DNA of 64,000 nucleotides from HGM04593 sp964458275. GTDB taxonomy: Bacteria > Bacteroidota > Bacteroidia > Bacteroidales > Bacteroidaceae. Position numbers and translations under genes: made by a program. The notes under the pieces were generated by a model. It was not told where the DNA came from. It saw nothing but the letters and a program-made list of their open reading frames with translations, and did not search any database. Positions 1 through 8,198 of this stretch are shown one piece after another (the first letter of the stretch is position 1; the number at the start of each line of letters is the position of its first letter). The stretch is from contig CAYWIE010000006.1 of NCBI GenBank assembly GCA_964458275.1, positions 1-64,000 of the forward strand, written 5' to 3'.

Positions 1-1
1 A

Positions 2-331
2 TTCGTTGAGCCTTTGATCACAAAGTCTAAAGAAGACACAACAAATTCTCGTCGTGTAGTGTTCAGCTACTTGCAGAACAAGGAGGCAATCATCGAACTT
101 TTCGGTACTATTTCTGAGAAGGTTGCAGAGCGTCCCGGTGGCTATACACGTATCATCAAACTTGGTAACCGTCTTGGTGACGCCGCTGAGATGTGTTTCA
201 TCGAGTTGGTTGACTTCAACGAGAATATGGCTAAGCCCACTGCCAAGAAGAGCCGTACACGTCGTTCAGGCAAGAAGGCTGCCGCTCCTGTTGCAACAGA
301 GGCACCTGCTGAGGAAGCAGCTGCAGAATAA
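2..331 (+). CDS. rplQ: 50S ribosomal protein L17, 3' part (5' end outside window)
   Basis: Structural protein of the large ribosomal subunit. The reading frame is open from base 2 with no start, so the N-terminal part lies left of the window. The visible part starts FVEPLITKSKEDTTNSRR and contains the L17 core through GYTRIIKLGNRLGD and CFIELVDF. A lysine- then alanine/glutamate-rich tail (last 30 or so residues, ending EEAAAE) extends it beyond the E. coli length, as usual in Bacteroidetes. It is normally the last gene of the rpoA-containing ribosomal operon, and the terminator just downstream agrees. The strong preference for a few codons fits high expression. Confidence 0.95.
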   Translation, partial: FVEPLITKSKEDTTNSRRVVFSYLQNKEAIIELFGTISEKVAERPGGYTRIIKLGNRLGDAAEMCFIELVDFNENMAKPTAKKSRTRRSGKKAAAPVATEAPAEEAAAE

Positions 332-376
332 GCCAAAATACGAATCCTTTGGACGAGATGTCCGAAGAAATATATC

Positions 377-418
377 AAGGAGAAGTTTGCTGAGAAATCG
401 GTAAACTTCTCCTTTTTA
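377..418 (+). terminator. Rho-independent terminator after rplQ
   Basis: Perfect 12-bp inverted repeat (AAGGAGAAGTTT at 377-388 and its complement at 403-414) with a 14-base loop, followed by a T run. It closes the ribosomal operon. Confidence 0.8.
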
Positions 419-496
419 ACTTAACCGTCCGGAATAAAATTAGAACATATTCTTGTTTTATTCATATGTTTATACAAACATTTGTCTGTTTCTTGG

Positions 497-504
497 TATC
501 TTCG
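497..504 (+). promoter_or_regulatory. Possible variant -7 element upstream of the 522 lipoprotein gene
   Basis: TATCTTCG, one base off the Bacteroidetes -7 consensus TAnnTTTG, 17 bases before the ATG and followed by CAAT. The same octamer precedes metY at 1238. No well-spaced -33 TTTG is visible, so this is tentative. Apart from the terminator, nothing else is seen in 332-521. Confidence 0.35.
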
Positions 505-521
505 CAATAAATTAATATGTC

Positions 522-1205
522 ATGATGAAAAATATAATTTGCTTTATCCTTCTCTCTTCCATGCTTGCAGGCTGTGCAAGCAATAATGCAACTCAGGTGA
601 TGGCTTCAATGAGTGGCTTGCAGGCAGGAGCTACACTCGGAGGAGCGATTGGAGGACTCTCTTCCCGTTCTCCCCGCGGGCACTTTATGGGTACAACCAT
701 CGGAGCAATTTCCGGTGCAGCAATAGGCGCGATTGCGACTGCACCTCGCAGGGAGTCCTCGTATGCTACGGAGAGCAGGACAGAATACAGCAGCAGTGCA
801 GAAAAGCCAAAAAGAAACAAAGCGAGGAGAAGTATGGGCGCGTTAAGCGGTATGAGGCGCGATGTACGTATCGTCAATGTGAAATTAGCGACCTCTTCAG
901 GCACGTCGGCATTGACTCCCGGAGAAACAGCAACTGTAAGCTATGATATAATAAACGTAACCCCGAACAATATTCCGTTGCTGATTCCGAAGATGGAACT
1001 CAAACGAAACACCTCAGGTATCCACATCTCTCCGATGCAGGATATTGTTGACCTGCCATCGGGCGATGGAGTGCGTTATTCAGTAACACTGACTGCGGGC
1101 AAAAAGGTAAAGAAGGGCAGCAACACTCTTTTGTTGTACCTCTCTGCAGACGGCGGCAGCACATTCACAATGATGAATGAACTCCATTTCGAAACAAGAA
1201 AATAA
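522..1205 (+). CDS. Glycine-rich outer-envelope lipoprotein, function unknown
   Basis: Protein of 227 aa not assigned to a named family. A lipoprotein signal peptide ends in the lipobox LAGC (Cys18). Residues about 34-75 form a Gly/Ala-rich stretch (GATLGGAIGGL, GTTIGAISGAAIGAIA) resembling glycine-zipper segments of membrane-associated lipoproteins. A basic Ser/Arg-rich linker follows, then a C-terminal beta-rich domain (about 115-227) with alternating hydrophobic residues that could be Ig-like. Two ATGs (522, 525) are possible starts. It stands alone between rplQ and metY, with its own weak promoter candidate. Envelope location is inferred from the lipobox; the role is unknown. Confidence 0.75.
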   Translation: MMKNIICFILLSSMLAGCASNNATQVMASMSGLQAGATLGGAIGGLSSRSPRGHFMGTTIGAISGAAIGAIATAPRRESSYATESRTEYSSSAEKPKRNKARRSMGALSGMRRDVRIVNVKLATSSGTSALTPGETATVSYDIINVTPNNIPLLIPKMELKRNTSGIHISPMQDIVDLPSGDGVRYSVTLTAGKKVKKGSNTLLLYLSADGGSTFTMMNELHFETRK

Positions 1206-1237
1206 TCATACTATGCAGGAGTAACAAATATTCTTTG

Positions 1238-1245
1238 TATCTTCG
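1238..1245 (+). promoter_or_regulatory. Possible variant -7 element of metY
   Basis: TATCTTCG followed by CAAT, 23 bases before the metY ATG. It is a one-base variant of TAnnTTTG and identical to the octamer at 497-504. No SAM-riboswitch-like leader is visible in the 63-base gap. Confidence 0.35.
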
Positions 1246-1268
1246 CAATCACATAAACAAAACACAAT

Positions 1269-2555
1269 ATGCAGAAGAAAATGAAACCCGGCACAATGTG
1301 TGTGCAGGCAGGATGGACACCCAAGAAAGGTGAATCCAGAGTATTGCCGATATTCCAAAGTACAACATTCAAATATGAGACAAGCGAACAGATGGCACGT
1401 CTCTTTGATCTCGAAGACAGCGGATATTTCTACTCACGTTTGCAGAATCCCACAGTAGATGCAGTAGGTGCAAAAATTGCAGCTCTCGAAGGTGGAGTAG
1501 GAGCAGTCATGACCTCTTCCGGTCAGGCAGCCAATTTCTATGCCATCTTCAATATATGCCAGGCTGGCGACCATTTTGTGTCGGCAAGTACCATTTATGG
1601 CGGTACATACAACCTCTTCTCCGTAACAATGAAGAAGCTCGGCATTGATGTAACCTTTGTGGACGCCGACGCATCGGAAGAGGAGATACAGGCAGCGTTC
1701 CGTCCCAACACCAAAGCCCTTTTCGGCGAGACAATCTCCAACCCCAGCGTGAACGTGCTCGACCTTGAGAAATTCGTGCGCATTGCCCATAAGAACGGAG
1801 TGCCTGTAATAGTAGACAACACCTTTGCAACTCCGGTGAACTGTCGTCCGATAGAGTGGGGAGTAGACATTGTAACCCATTCGACCACTAAATATATGGA
1901 TGGTCATGCTGTTGCCGTAGGCGGCGCAGTAATCGACAGCGGCAATTTCGATTGGGAGGCATGGCACGATAAGTTCACATGTCTCACCGAGCCCGACGAG
2001 TCATATCATGGCCTTGTATATACAAAAGCATTCGGAAAGGCTGCCTACATAACAAAAATGGTAGCCCAGGTGATGCGCGACCTCGGTGCAATGATGGCGC
2101 CCGAAAATGCATTCCTGCTTAACCTCGGTCTCGAAACACTTCACCTCCGCATGCCCCGTCATTGCGAAAATGCCCAGAAGGTAGCAGAATATCTCGAAGC
2201 ACATCCTATGGTAGAGTGGGTGAACTTCTGCGGTCTCAAGAGCAGCAAGTACAATGAACTTGCCAACAAATACCTCCCCAATGGAGCCTGCGGAGTGCTC
2301 GCTTTCGGCATCAAGGGCAGCAAAGAGGATGCCATCCGCTTTATGGATACCCTCAAGCTGATAGCTATCGTAACTCATGTAGCCGACGCACGCTCCTGCA
2401 TCCTGCATCCCGCAAGCCACACCCACCGTCAACTTACAGACGAACAGCTTATAGAGGCAGGTGTTGCTCCCGACCTTATGCGTCTGTCGGTAGGTATAGA
2501 AGATGTAGAGGATATAATAGCCGACCTTGAACAAGCATTCCAGACAATCGGTTAA
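1269..2555 (+). CDS. metY: O-acetylhomoserine sulfhydrylase (aminocarboxypropyltransferase)
   Basis: PLP-dependent enzyme of the Cys/Met metabolism family that converts O-acetylhomoserine and sulfide to homocysteine in methionine synthesis (cytosol). At 428 aa it has the length of MetY rather than the roughly 390 aa of MetB/MetC. Visible motifs: FQSTTFKYET, the YSRLQNPT active-site loop, SSGQAANFYAIF, DNTFATP, and the PLP-binding HSTTKYMDGH with Schiff-base Lys208. The C-terminal SVGIEDVEDIIADLEQAF is typical. It is a single-gene unit with a hairpin downstream. Cystathionine gamma-synthase is a less likely alternative. Confidence 0.93.
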   Translation: MQKKMKPGTMCVQAGWTPKKGESRVLPIFQSTTFKYETSEQMARLFDLEDSGYFYSRLQNPTVDAVGAKIAALEGGVGAVMTSSGQAANFYAIFNICQAGDHFVSASTIYGGTYNLFSVTMKKLGIDVTFVDADASEEEIQAAFRPNTKALFGETISNPSVNVLDLEKFVRIAHKNGVPVIVDNTFATPVNCRPIEWGVDIVTHSTTKYMDGHAVAVGGAVIDSGNFDWEAWHDKFTCLTEPDESYHGLVYTKAFGKAAYITKMVAQVMRDLGAMMAPENAFLLNLGLETLHLRMPRHCENAQKVAEYLEAHPMVEWVNFCGLKSSKYNELANKYLPNGACGVLAFGIKGSKEDAIRFMDTLKLIAIVTHVADARSCILHPASHTHRQLTDEQLIEAGVAPDLMRLSVGIEDVEDIIADLEQAFQTIG

Positions 2556-2583
2556 ATCTTACAGACGTTAAGTATAAACAGAT

Positions 2584-2630
2584 GACAGAGGCTGTGGCAT
2601 AGCTGCCGCAAAGCCTCTGTCGCTCTTTTA
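2584..2630 (+). terminator. Hairpin terminator after metY
   Basis: GACAGAGGCT at 2584-2593 pairs with AGCCTCTGTC at 2612-2621, with a short inner GGC/GCC stem, followed by CGCTCTTTTATT. It separates metY from the pgeF group. Confidence 0.65.
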
Positions 2631-2642
2631 TTAAGACAGACA

Positions 2643-3422
2643 ATGAAACCTCAATTACTGAAATACAATCTTCATTCCGATGTAACGACATTCTCCACCA
2701 TGCGCGGCGGTGGAGTAGGGCAGGGCACATACTCATCATTCAACATAACCCACTATTGTGGTGATGCACCCGAAAATGTCTCGGCAAACAGGAAGTTGCT
2801 GTGCAAGGAACTCGCCATAGACGACACACATCTGATATTGCCACGTCAGACTCATGGCATAGAAACATTGCATGTGGATGCCGCTTTTCTTGCCCTCGAC
2901 AAAGAATCACGCTTCCAAAAAACAGAAGGCGTGGATGCAATCTTTACCCGCGAGCGGGGAGTGTGCATAGGAGTATCCACAGCCGACTGCATCCCTATTC
3001 TTATATACGATGAACCCTCTCAAACAGTTGCAGCCATCCATGCAGGGTGGCGCGGAACAGTTCGTCGTATAGTCGAAAAGTGCATAGCAATAATGAGCGA
3101 CGGACGCTCCTTGCCACATGCAAAGGCAGTGATAGGGCCCGGAATATCACTTGCAGCGTTCGAGGTGGGCGACGAGGTCTATGATGCTTTCAGTGCCGCC
3201 ACTTTCCCCATGTCCCGGATAGCTGAACGCTTTTCGGAAAAATGGCACATAGACCTATGGGAAGCCAACCGCCTGCAACTCCTCTCATGCGGCCTGCGTC
3301 CTGAAAATATACATCTCAGCGGAGTCTGCACATACTCCTCGCACGAGGAATTCTTCTCGGCTCGCCGTTTAGGAATATCATCCGGCAGGATATTTAACGG
3401 AATTATGTTAGGACGACAATGA
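2643..3422 (+). CDS. pgeF: Purine nucleoside phosphorylase / YfiH-LACC1 family protein
   Basis: Member of the YfiH/PgeF/LACC1 (DUF152) family, 259 aa, formerly called polyphenol oxidase. Characterised members phosphorolyse adenosine and inosine to base plus ribose-1-phosphate; E. coli YfiH also guards peptidoglycan composition. Seen: TMRGGGVGQGTYSSFN near the N-terminus, RQTHGIE, ADCIPILIYD, AAIHAGWRGT, GPGISLAAFEVG and the C-terminal CTYSSHEEFFSARR carrying metal-site Cys/His. It lies 55 bases before a ribokinase and a sugar permease, favouring a nucleoside/ribose role here (inference). Confidence 0.88.
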   Translation: MKPQLLKYNLHSDVTTFSTMRGGGVGQGTYSSFNITHYCGDAPENVSANRKLLCKELAIDDTHLILPRQTHGIETLHVDAAFLALDKESRFQKTEGVDAIFTRERGVCIGVSTADCIPILIYDEPSQTVAAIHAGWRGTVRRIVEKCIAIMSDGRSLPHAKAVIGPGISLAAFEVGDEVYDAFSAATFPMSRIAERFSEKWHIDLWEANRLQLLSCGLRPENIHLSGVCTYSSHEEFFSARRLGISSGRIFNGIMLGRQ

Positions 3423-3477
3423 ACAAACAAGCAGTTCTCTTGTTCATGTAGAAGAGTTACTTCAAATAAAAACGAAA

Positions 3478-4386
3478 ATGAGCGAAAGAATAGTGGTAGT
3501 AGGCAGTTGCAATACCGACATGGTCATAAACATGGAGCGCCTGCCGCTTCCTGGCGAAACAATCATCGGAGGCAATTTCTTTATGAATTCCGGCGGAAAG
3601 GGCGCCAATCAGGCTGTGGCTGCCGCACGTTTGGGTGGAGATGTCTGTTTCCTGGCAAAAGTAGGCAACGACCATTTCGGCAGCCGGTCCATAGAACAGT
3701 ATAAGGCGGAAGGAATAGATGTGGAACACATTACAGTTGACAACGAACTCCCGTCAGGTGTAGCGCTAATCATGGTGGATTCCCACGGCGAAAACTGCAT
3801 TGCCGTTGCATCGGGCGCAAACGCTCAACTCTCTCCCGAAGATGTGGAGCGCTCCAAAGGCATGATAGAACGTGGAGACATAGTGCTCATGCAATTGGAA
3901 ACCCCTGTCGCAACGGTGGAATATGCAGCGCGTCTTGCCCATGAGAAAGGCAAAAAAGTAATTCTTAATCCAGCGCCGGCAATGTCTCTTTCCGATGCAT
4001 TGCTCGATTCCCTCTATATGATAATAGCCAACGAGACGGAAACGGAGTTCATCACAGGAGTGAAGATTACCGACATGGAGAGTGTCTGTCGTGCCGCAGA
4101 CATTATTAGCAACAAAGGCGTTAAGAATGTAGTCATAACACTCGGTTCAAAAGGAGCCTTCGTCAAGGAGAATGGAGCCTACCACAAGGTGCCGGCAATA
4201 AAAGTCAAGGCAGTTGACGCTACTGCGGCAGGCGACACATTCTGCGGTGCCCTTTGTGTAGCGCTTGCCGAGCATAAAGGCATACTCGAAGCAGTGGAAT
4301 TTGCCAACAAATGCGCATCGGTAACAGTAACCCGCATGGGAGCACAATCGTCTTTGCCCTATCGCGAAGAGATAGATAGAATGTAG
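3478..4386 (+). CDS. rbsK: Ribokinase
   Basis: PfkB-family sugar kinase, 302 aa, phosphorylating D-ribose at O5 with ATP. Seen: the N-terminal substrate motif NSGGKGANQAVAAARLGG, the FLAKVGND strand, the NPAPA segment, TLGSKGAF, and the anion-hole/catalytic signature DATAAGDTFCGAL with catalytic base Asp253. The usual Asn after DTF is Cys here, a mild variant. Length and order are typical. It sits between a nucleoside-phosphorylase homologue and a sugar permease, consistent with ribose use. Another PfkB substrate cannot be excluded. Confidence 0.88.
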   Translation: MSERIVVVGSCNTDMVINMERLPLPGETIIGGNFFMNSGGKGANQAVAAARLGGDVCFLAKVGNDHFGSRSIEQYKAEGIDVEHITVDNELPSGVALIMVDSHGENCIAVASGANAQLSPEDVERSKGMIERGDIVLMQLETPVATVEYAARLAHEKGKKVILNPAPAMSLSDALLDSLYMIIANETETEFITGVKITDMESVCRAADIISNKGVKNVVITLGSKGAFVKENGAYHKVPAIKVKAVDATAAGDTFCGALCVALAEHKGILEAVEFANKCASVTVTRMGAQSSLPYREEIDRM

Positions 4387-4399
4387 TAGGATAACAATG

Positions 4400-4412
4400 A
4401 AACAGCTTCTAA
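4400..4412 (+). repeat. Dispersed AAACAGCTTCTAA element, copy
   Basis: Thirteen-base match to the core of the dispersed element best seen at 18961 and 57467. It lies in the 39-base gap between rbsK and the permease gene. Confidence 0.45.
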
Positions 4413-4425
4413 AAACAGCAATATT

Positions 4426-5430
4426 ATGTTTATAGTTGATAATTATCTTCTCGCAGTAGTACTCTGTTTTGTTACCATGCTCTGTTGGGGCTCATGGGCA
4501 AATACCCAGAAACTTGCGGGAAAGACGTGGCGTTACGAACTTTTTTATTGGGATTATGTTATTGGTATTCTGCTGTTCTCGATAGTGCTCGGCTTCACTC
4601 TTGGCAGTACAGGCGATGCAGGACGCAGTTTTGTCGACGATCTTGGACAGATAACCATCGGAAACTACCTTAGCGCATTTATCGGCGGAGCAATCTTCAA
4701 TCTTGCCAATATATTGCTCTCGGCAGCCGTGTCAATGGCAGGACTTGCAGTTGCCTTCCCGTTGGGAGTAGGCATAGCCCTTGTGCTCGGAGTCTTCATA
4801 AACTATTTTGGCGACCCAAAAGGCGATGCAGTCATGCTCTTCTTCGGAGTGGCATTAGTGATGATAGCCATAATACTTAATGCCGTAGCATCAGGAAAAA
4901 TGGGCAGCGGCAGCAGCGGTACAAATAAAAAAGGAGCGCTGGTTGCAATACTCGCCGGCGTGCTCATGTCCTTCTTCTACCGTTTTGTAGCAGCAGCGAT
5001 GGACCTTGACAACTTCGAATCGCCCACTCCCGGCATGGCTACGCCCTATTCGGCATTCTTCATCTTCTCGGTGGGAATATTTGTGAGCAATTTCCTCTTC
5101 AATACAATAATCATGCGACGACCGTTCGTCGGCTCGCCCGTTACCTATAAGGAATATTTTGCAGGGCCTCTCGCCACGCACCTTGTAGGGGTCCTCGGCG
5201 GAGTGATATGGGGATTGGGAACAGCCCTCAGCTATATTGCCGCCGGCAAGGCGGGAGCAGCAGTCTCATACGCCCTCGGACAAGGAGCGCCTATGGTTGC
5301 CGCCTTGTGGGGAATATTCGTGTGGAAAGAATTCAAGGGCTCTTCCCGCAACGTCGATATTCTGCTTGCCTTCATGTTTGCATTCTTCATTTCCGGTCTT
5401 GGAGCAATAATCATCTCCGGAGCAAATTGA
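4426..5430 (+). CDS. GRP-type sugar permease (RbsU/GlcU-like, 10-TM DMT superfamily)
   Basis: Integral inner-membrane protein of 334 aa with about ten hydrophobic segments and the N-terminal signature MLCWGSWANTQKL of glucose/ribose porters (GRP family). The C-terminal half carries AAGKAGAAVSYALGQGAPMVAALWG, a conserved stretch of this family. Linked to rbsK (39-base gap), it is likely a proton- or ion-coupled ribose importer. The substrate is inferred from context only; rhamnose-type transporters of the same superfamily are an alternative. Confidence 0.82.
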   Translation: MFIVDNYLLAVVLCFVTMLCWGSWANTQKLAGKTWRYELFYWDYVIGILLFSIVLGFTLGSTGDAGRSFVDDLGQITIGNYLSAFIGGAIFNLANILLSAAVSMAGLAVAFPLGVGIALVLGVFINYFGDPKGDAVMLFFGVALVMIAIILNAVASGKMGSGSSGTNKKGALVAILAGVLMSFFYRFVAAAMDLDNFESPTPGMATPYSAFFIFSVGIFVSNFLFNTIIMRRPFVGSPVTYKEYFAGPLATHLVGVLGGVIWGLGTALSYIAAGKAGAAVSYALGQGAPMVAALWGIFVWKEFKGSSRNVDILLAFMFAFFISGLGAIIISGAN

Positions 5431-5434
5431 TAGA

Positions 5435-5486
5435 TTTATAAGCTGTTTGAATTTTATTCAAGCAGCTTATAAATTCGCGTTTTTTG
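5435..5486 (+). terminator. Terminator hairpin after the permease gene
   Basis: TTTATAAGCTG at 5435-5445 pairs with CAGCTTATAAA at 5463-5473, the stem continuing inward with one G-T pair to a TTTTA loop. A TTTTTT run follows at about 5480. The minus-strand sequence of the left arm and loop closely resembles the dispersed element listed at 18961 and 57467. Confidence 0.7.
5436..5459 (-). repeat. Dispersed element, divergent copy inside a terminator stem
   Basis: Read on the minus strand this segment carries AATAAAATT, then AAACAGCTT, then TAA, matching the copies at 18961 and 57467 at most positions. Confidence 0.4.
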
Positions 5487-5552
5487 TTGTTTGAAGTCTT
5501 GTTATGTCGTCAAATTTCATGCAATTATAAAGTATATCTCATAAATAAACCT

Positions 5553-5560
5553 TATCTTTG
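5553..5560 (+). promoter_or_regulatory. -7 element of the GH97 gene
   Basis: TATCTTTG, a full match to the Bacteroidetes -7 box, 23 bases before the ATG. No clear -33 TTTG at the usual distance; the surroundings are AT-rich. Confidence 0.5.
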
Positions 5561-5583
5561 CATAAATTTTATAAATAACATCT

Positions 5584-7575
5584 ATGAGAATCTTTAAACT
5601 ATTATTGATTGCCTGCTTGTTCACATTGACAGCACAGGCACAGAAGAAGTATGAGCTTGCATCGCCCGACGGCAAGCTGAAGACAAACATCACAGCAGGT
5701 AAGCAGCTTACCTACGACATTGTTTTCAACGACCAGCAGGTGATAGCAGCCGCTCCCATCTCAATGACATTGGAAAATGGCGAAGTATGGGGTGAGAACG
5801 ACAAACCTACAAGCGCAAAGCGCAGCAGTGTAAAAGCAACAGTAGCTTCTCCTTTCTACCGTGCAGCAGAGATGGAGGACAACTACAATCAGCTTGTTCT
5901 TTCATTCAAAGGCAAATGGAGCGTTGAGTTCCGTGCCTACAACGACGGTATCGCTTACCGTTTCGTGAGCAAGAACAAGAAACCTTTCAATATCGTAAAC
6001 GAAGAGGTTAACTTCCAGTTCAACTCAGACGCAAAGGGTACTGTACCTTTCGTAATCCGCGGTTCTGACGGCAACTACGAGTCTCAGTTCTTCAACTCAT
6101 TCGAGAACCAGTACACAGTCAAGAACCTCTCTGAACTCAACAAGAAACGTCTTATCTTCCTTCCCGCGTTGGTAGAGGTTGAGAACAACGTAAAGGTTTG
6201 CTTCACAGAGACTGACCTCAACAACTATCCCGGTCTTTACCTCAGCACAGAGAAAGGCGAGAACCTCCTCAGCGGTGTATTCGCAAAATACCCCAAAACA
6301 CTTGAGCAGGGCGGACACAACAACCTCCAGATGAAGATTAAGGAGCGCGAGAACTACATTGCAAAAGTAGAGGCTCCCCGTTCATTCCCCTGGCGCATCG
6401 CAGTTGTATCTGACAAAGATATCGACATCGCAAACTCAAACCTCAGCTACCTCCTTGCCGCACCCTCAAAGGTAGACGACATCTCATGGATCAAGCCCGG
6501 TAAGGTAGCTTGGGAATGGTGGAACTGCTGGAACATCGACGGTGTAGACTTCAGAACCGGTGTAAACAACGAAACATACAAGGCATACATCGACTTTGCA
6601 GGCCGCAATGGCATTGAGTATGTAATCCTCGACGAGGGTTGGGCTGTAAACAAGAAGGCCGACCTTATGCAGGTAATTCCTGAGATTGACCTCAAAGGCC
6701 TTATCGCATACGCAGCAGAGCGCAACGTAGGCATCATCCTTTGGGCTGGTTACTATGCGTTCGACCGCGACATGGAAAATGTTTGTAAGCACTACTCAGA
6801 GATGGGCGTTAAAGGTTTCAAGGTGGACTTCATGGACCGCGACGACCAGATTATGACAGACTTCAACTTCCGCGCAGCTGCGATGTGTGCAAAGTACAAG
6901 CTTCTCCTCGACCTCCACGGAACACACAAACCCGCAGGTCTTAACCGTACATACCCCAACGTACTCAACTTCGAGGGCGTTTACGGTCTTGAGCAGGCTA
7001 AATGGGAATCTCCCAGCATCCTCGACCACGTAACATACAACACACAGCTCCCCTTCATCCGTCAGGTCTCAGGTCCTATGGACTACACACAGGGTGCTAT
7101 GATCAACTCAATCAAGGGCAAATACCAGCCCAACTACTACGAGCCCATGAGCCAGGGTACACGTTGCAACCAGTTGGCACTCTATGTAATTCTTGAGTCT
7201 CCTCTGAACATGCTTTGCGACAACCCCAGCAACTATGAGCGTGAGCCCGAATGTACAAAATTCATCAGCGCTATCCCCACAACATGGGACGAGTCAAAAG
7301 TTATCGACGGTAAGCTCGGTGAGTATGTTGTAACAGCACGTCGCAAGGGCGATACATGGTACATCGGCGGTATCACCAACTGGCACGGCCGTACAATCGA
7401 CGTAGACCTCTCATTCCTCGGTGGCAAGACCATGAAAGGTGAGTTGTTCCGCGACGGTATCAACGCTTGGAAGAAAGCTCGCGACTACAAACGCGAAGAG
7501 AAGAGCGTAGACACAAGCAAGAAATTCAAAATCTACATGGCACCCGGTGGTGGTTTCTCACTCAAATTGCAGTAA
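5584..7575 (+). CDS. GH97 glycosidase, retaining type, probable alpha-galactosidase
   Basis: Secreted or periplasmic glycoside hydrolase family 97 enzyme, 663 aa, signal peptide ending near Ala19. An N-terminal beta-sandwich is followed by a (beta/alpha)8 barrel. GH97 contains inverting SusB-like alpha-glucosidases and retaining alpha-galactosidases. Here the barrel shows KGFKVDFMDRDD with Asp415 and NFEGVYGLEQAKW with Glu470, the positions I recall as nucleophile and acid/base in the characterised Bacteroides retaining alpha-galactosidase; LDLHGTHKP replaces the SusB-type HEA segment. It is monocistronic, with its own -7 box and a strong terminator, and has codon use typical of high expression. 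No SusC/SusD pair adjoins it. Confidence 0.9.
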   Translation: MRIFKLLLIACLFTLTAQAQKKYELASPDGKLKTNITAGKQLTYDIVFNDQQVIAAAPISMTLENGEVWGENDKPTSAKRSSVKATVASPFYRAAEMEDNYNQLVLSFKGKWSVEFRAYNDGIAYRFVSKNKKPFNIVNEEVNFQFNSDAKGTVPFVIRGSDGNYESQFFNSFENQYTVKNLSELNKKRLIFLPALVEVENNVKVCFTETDLNNYPGLYLSTEKGENLLSGVFAKYPKTLEQGGHNNLQMKIKERENYIAKVEAPRSFPWRIAVVSDKDIDIANSNLSYLLAAPSKVDDISWIKPGKVAWEWWNCWNIDGVDFRTGVNNETYKAYIDFAGRNGIEYVILDEGWAVNKKADLMQVIPEIDLKGLIAYAAERNVGIILWAGYYAFDRDMENVCKHYSEMGVKGFKVDFMDRDDQIMTDFNFRAAAMCAKYKLLLDLHGTHKPAGLNRTYPNVLNFEGVYGLEQAKWESPSILDHVTYNTQLPFIRQVSGPMDYTQGAMINSIKGKYQPNYYEPMSQGTRCNQLALYVILESPLNMLCDNPSNYEREPECTKFISAIPTTWDESKVIDGKLGEYVVTARRKGDTWYIGGITNWHGRTIDVDLSFLGGKTMKGELFRDGINAWKKARDYKREEKSVDTSKKFKIYMAPGGGFSLKLQ

Positions 7576-7586
7576 GATTTAAGTAA

Positions 7587-7642
7587 TTTTTATAAACAAA
7601 AAACGAGCAAGTTGCAACTTGCTCGTTTTTTGTTTATAAAAA
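7587..7642 (+). terminator. Long perfect palindromic terminator after the GH97 gene
   Basis: Perfect palindrome of about 28 bp per arm with no unpaired loop in the repeat itself; the centre is GTTGCAAC at 7611-7618. The right arm contains a TTTTTT run. The symmetry would let it stop transcription from both sides. Confidence 0.85.
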
Positions 7643-7721
7643 GTGTTGAATATAATAACGAAATTATCGAATTTAAATTAAAAATAACATTTGTATAGGA
7701 TTTAATTAAAAATATAATTGT

Positions 7722-7729
7722 TAACTTTG
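7722..7729 (+). promoter_or_regulatory. -7 element upstream of the nuo operon
   Basis: TAACTTTG matches TAnnTTTG, 115 bases before nuoA, implying a leader of about 110 bases. A TTG at 7691 is too far for the usual 19-21 spacing. The leader (7730-7844) shows no recognisable riboswitch. Confidence 0.45.
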
Positions 7730-7844
7730 CTGTGGCGAATAATTAAAAGTCTACACGCCCGACCATTCCGCCACAAACGACGAGGCCGCCCGTGCCGGCA
7801 ATATTCTTTGCCGAAAAAGAATTCTCAACCTAAAACAAGTATAC

Positions 7845-8198
7845 ATGAGCTATTACGTTCTGCTGTTTACTATGATTGTGGCGTCGTTTCTGTTTGTCGG
7901 GGTAACGATGCTGATAGCACGTCTTATATCCCCGCGCTCATTCAATAAAAACAAGGGCGAAGCATACGAATGTGGTATCCCAACACAAGGAAAAACATGG
8001 ATGCAGTTCAGAGTCGGTTACTACCTCTTTGCAATTCTGTTCCTGATGTTCGATATTGAAACAGTCTTTCTCTTCCCGTGGGCAACAATAGTCCACGACA
8101 TGGGAGTCGACGCACTGTTTGGAATATCGTTCTTTCTTTTTATATTAATCTTGGGATTGGCATACGCATGGCGTAAAAAAGCACTCGAATGGAAATGA
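7845..8198 (+). CDS. nuoA: NADH-quinone oxidoreductase subunit A
   Basis: Membrane-arm subunit of respiratory complex I, 117 aa with three hydrophobic segments. Family motifs are present: YECGIPTQG in the loop after the first helix and FLMFDIETVFLFPWA in the second. It is the first gene of a ten-gene operon in which stops and starts are close or overlap. The C-terminus overlaps nuoB. Confidence 0.95.
   Translation: MSYYVLLFTMIVASFLFVGVTMLIARLISPRSFNKNKGEAYECGIPTQGKTWMQFRVGYYLFAILFLMFDIETVFLFPWATIVHDMGVDALFGISFFLFILILGLAYAWRKKALEWK

Noticed and set aside
1206..1268. SAM riboswitch ahead of metY
   Set aside because: Only 63 bases, no conserved aptamer helices recognisable.
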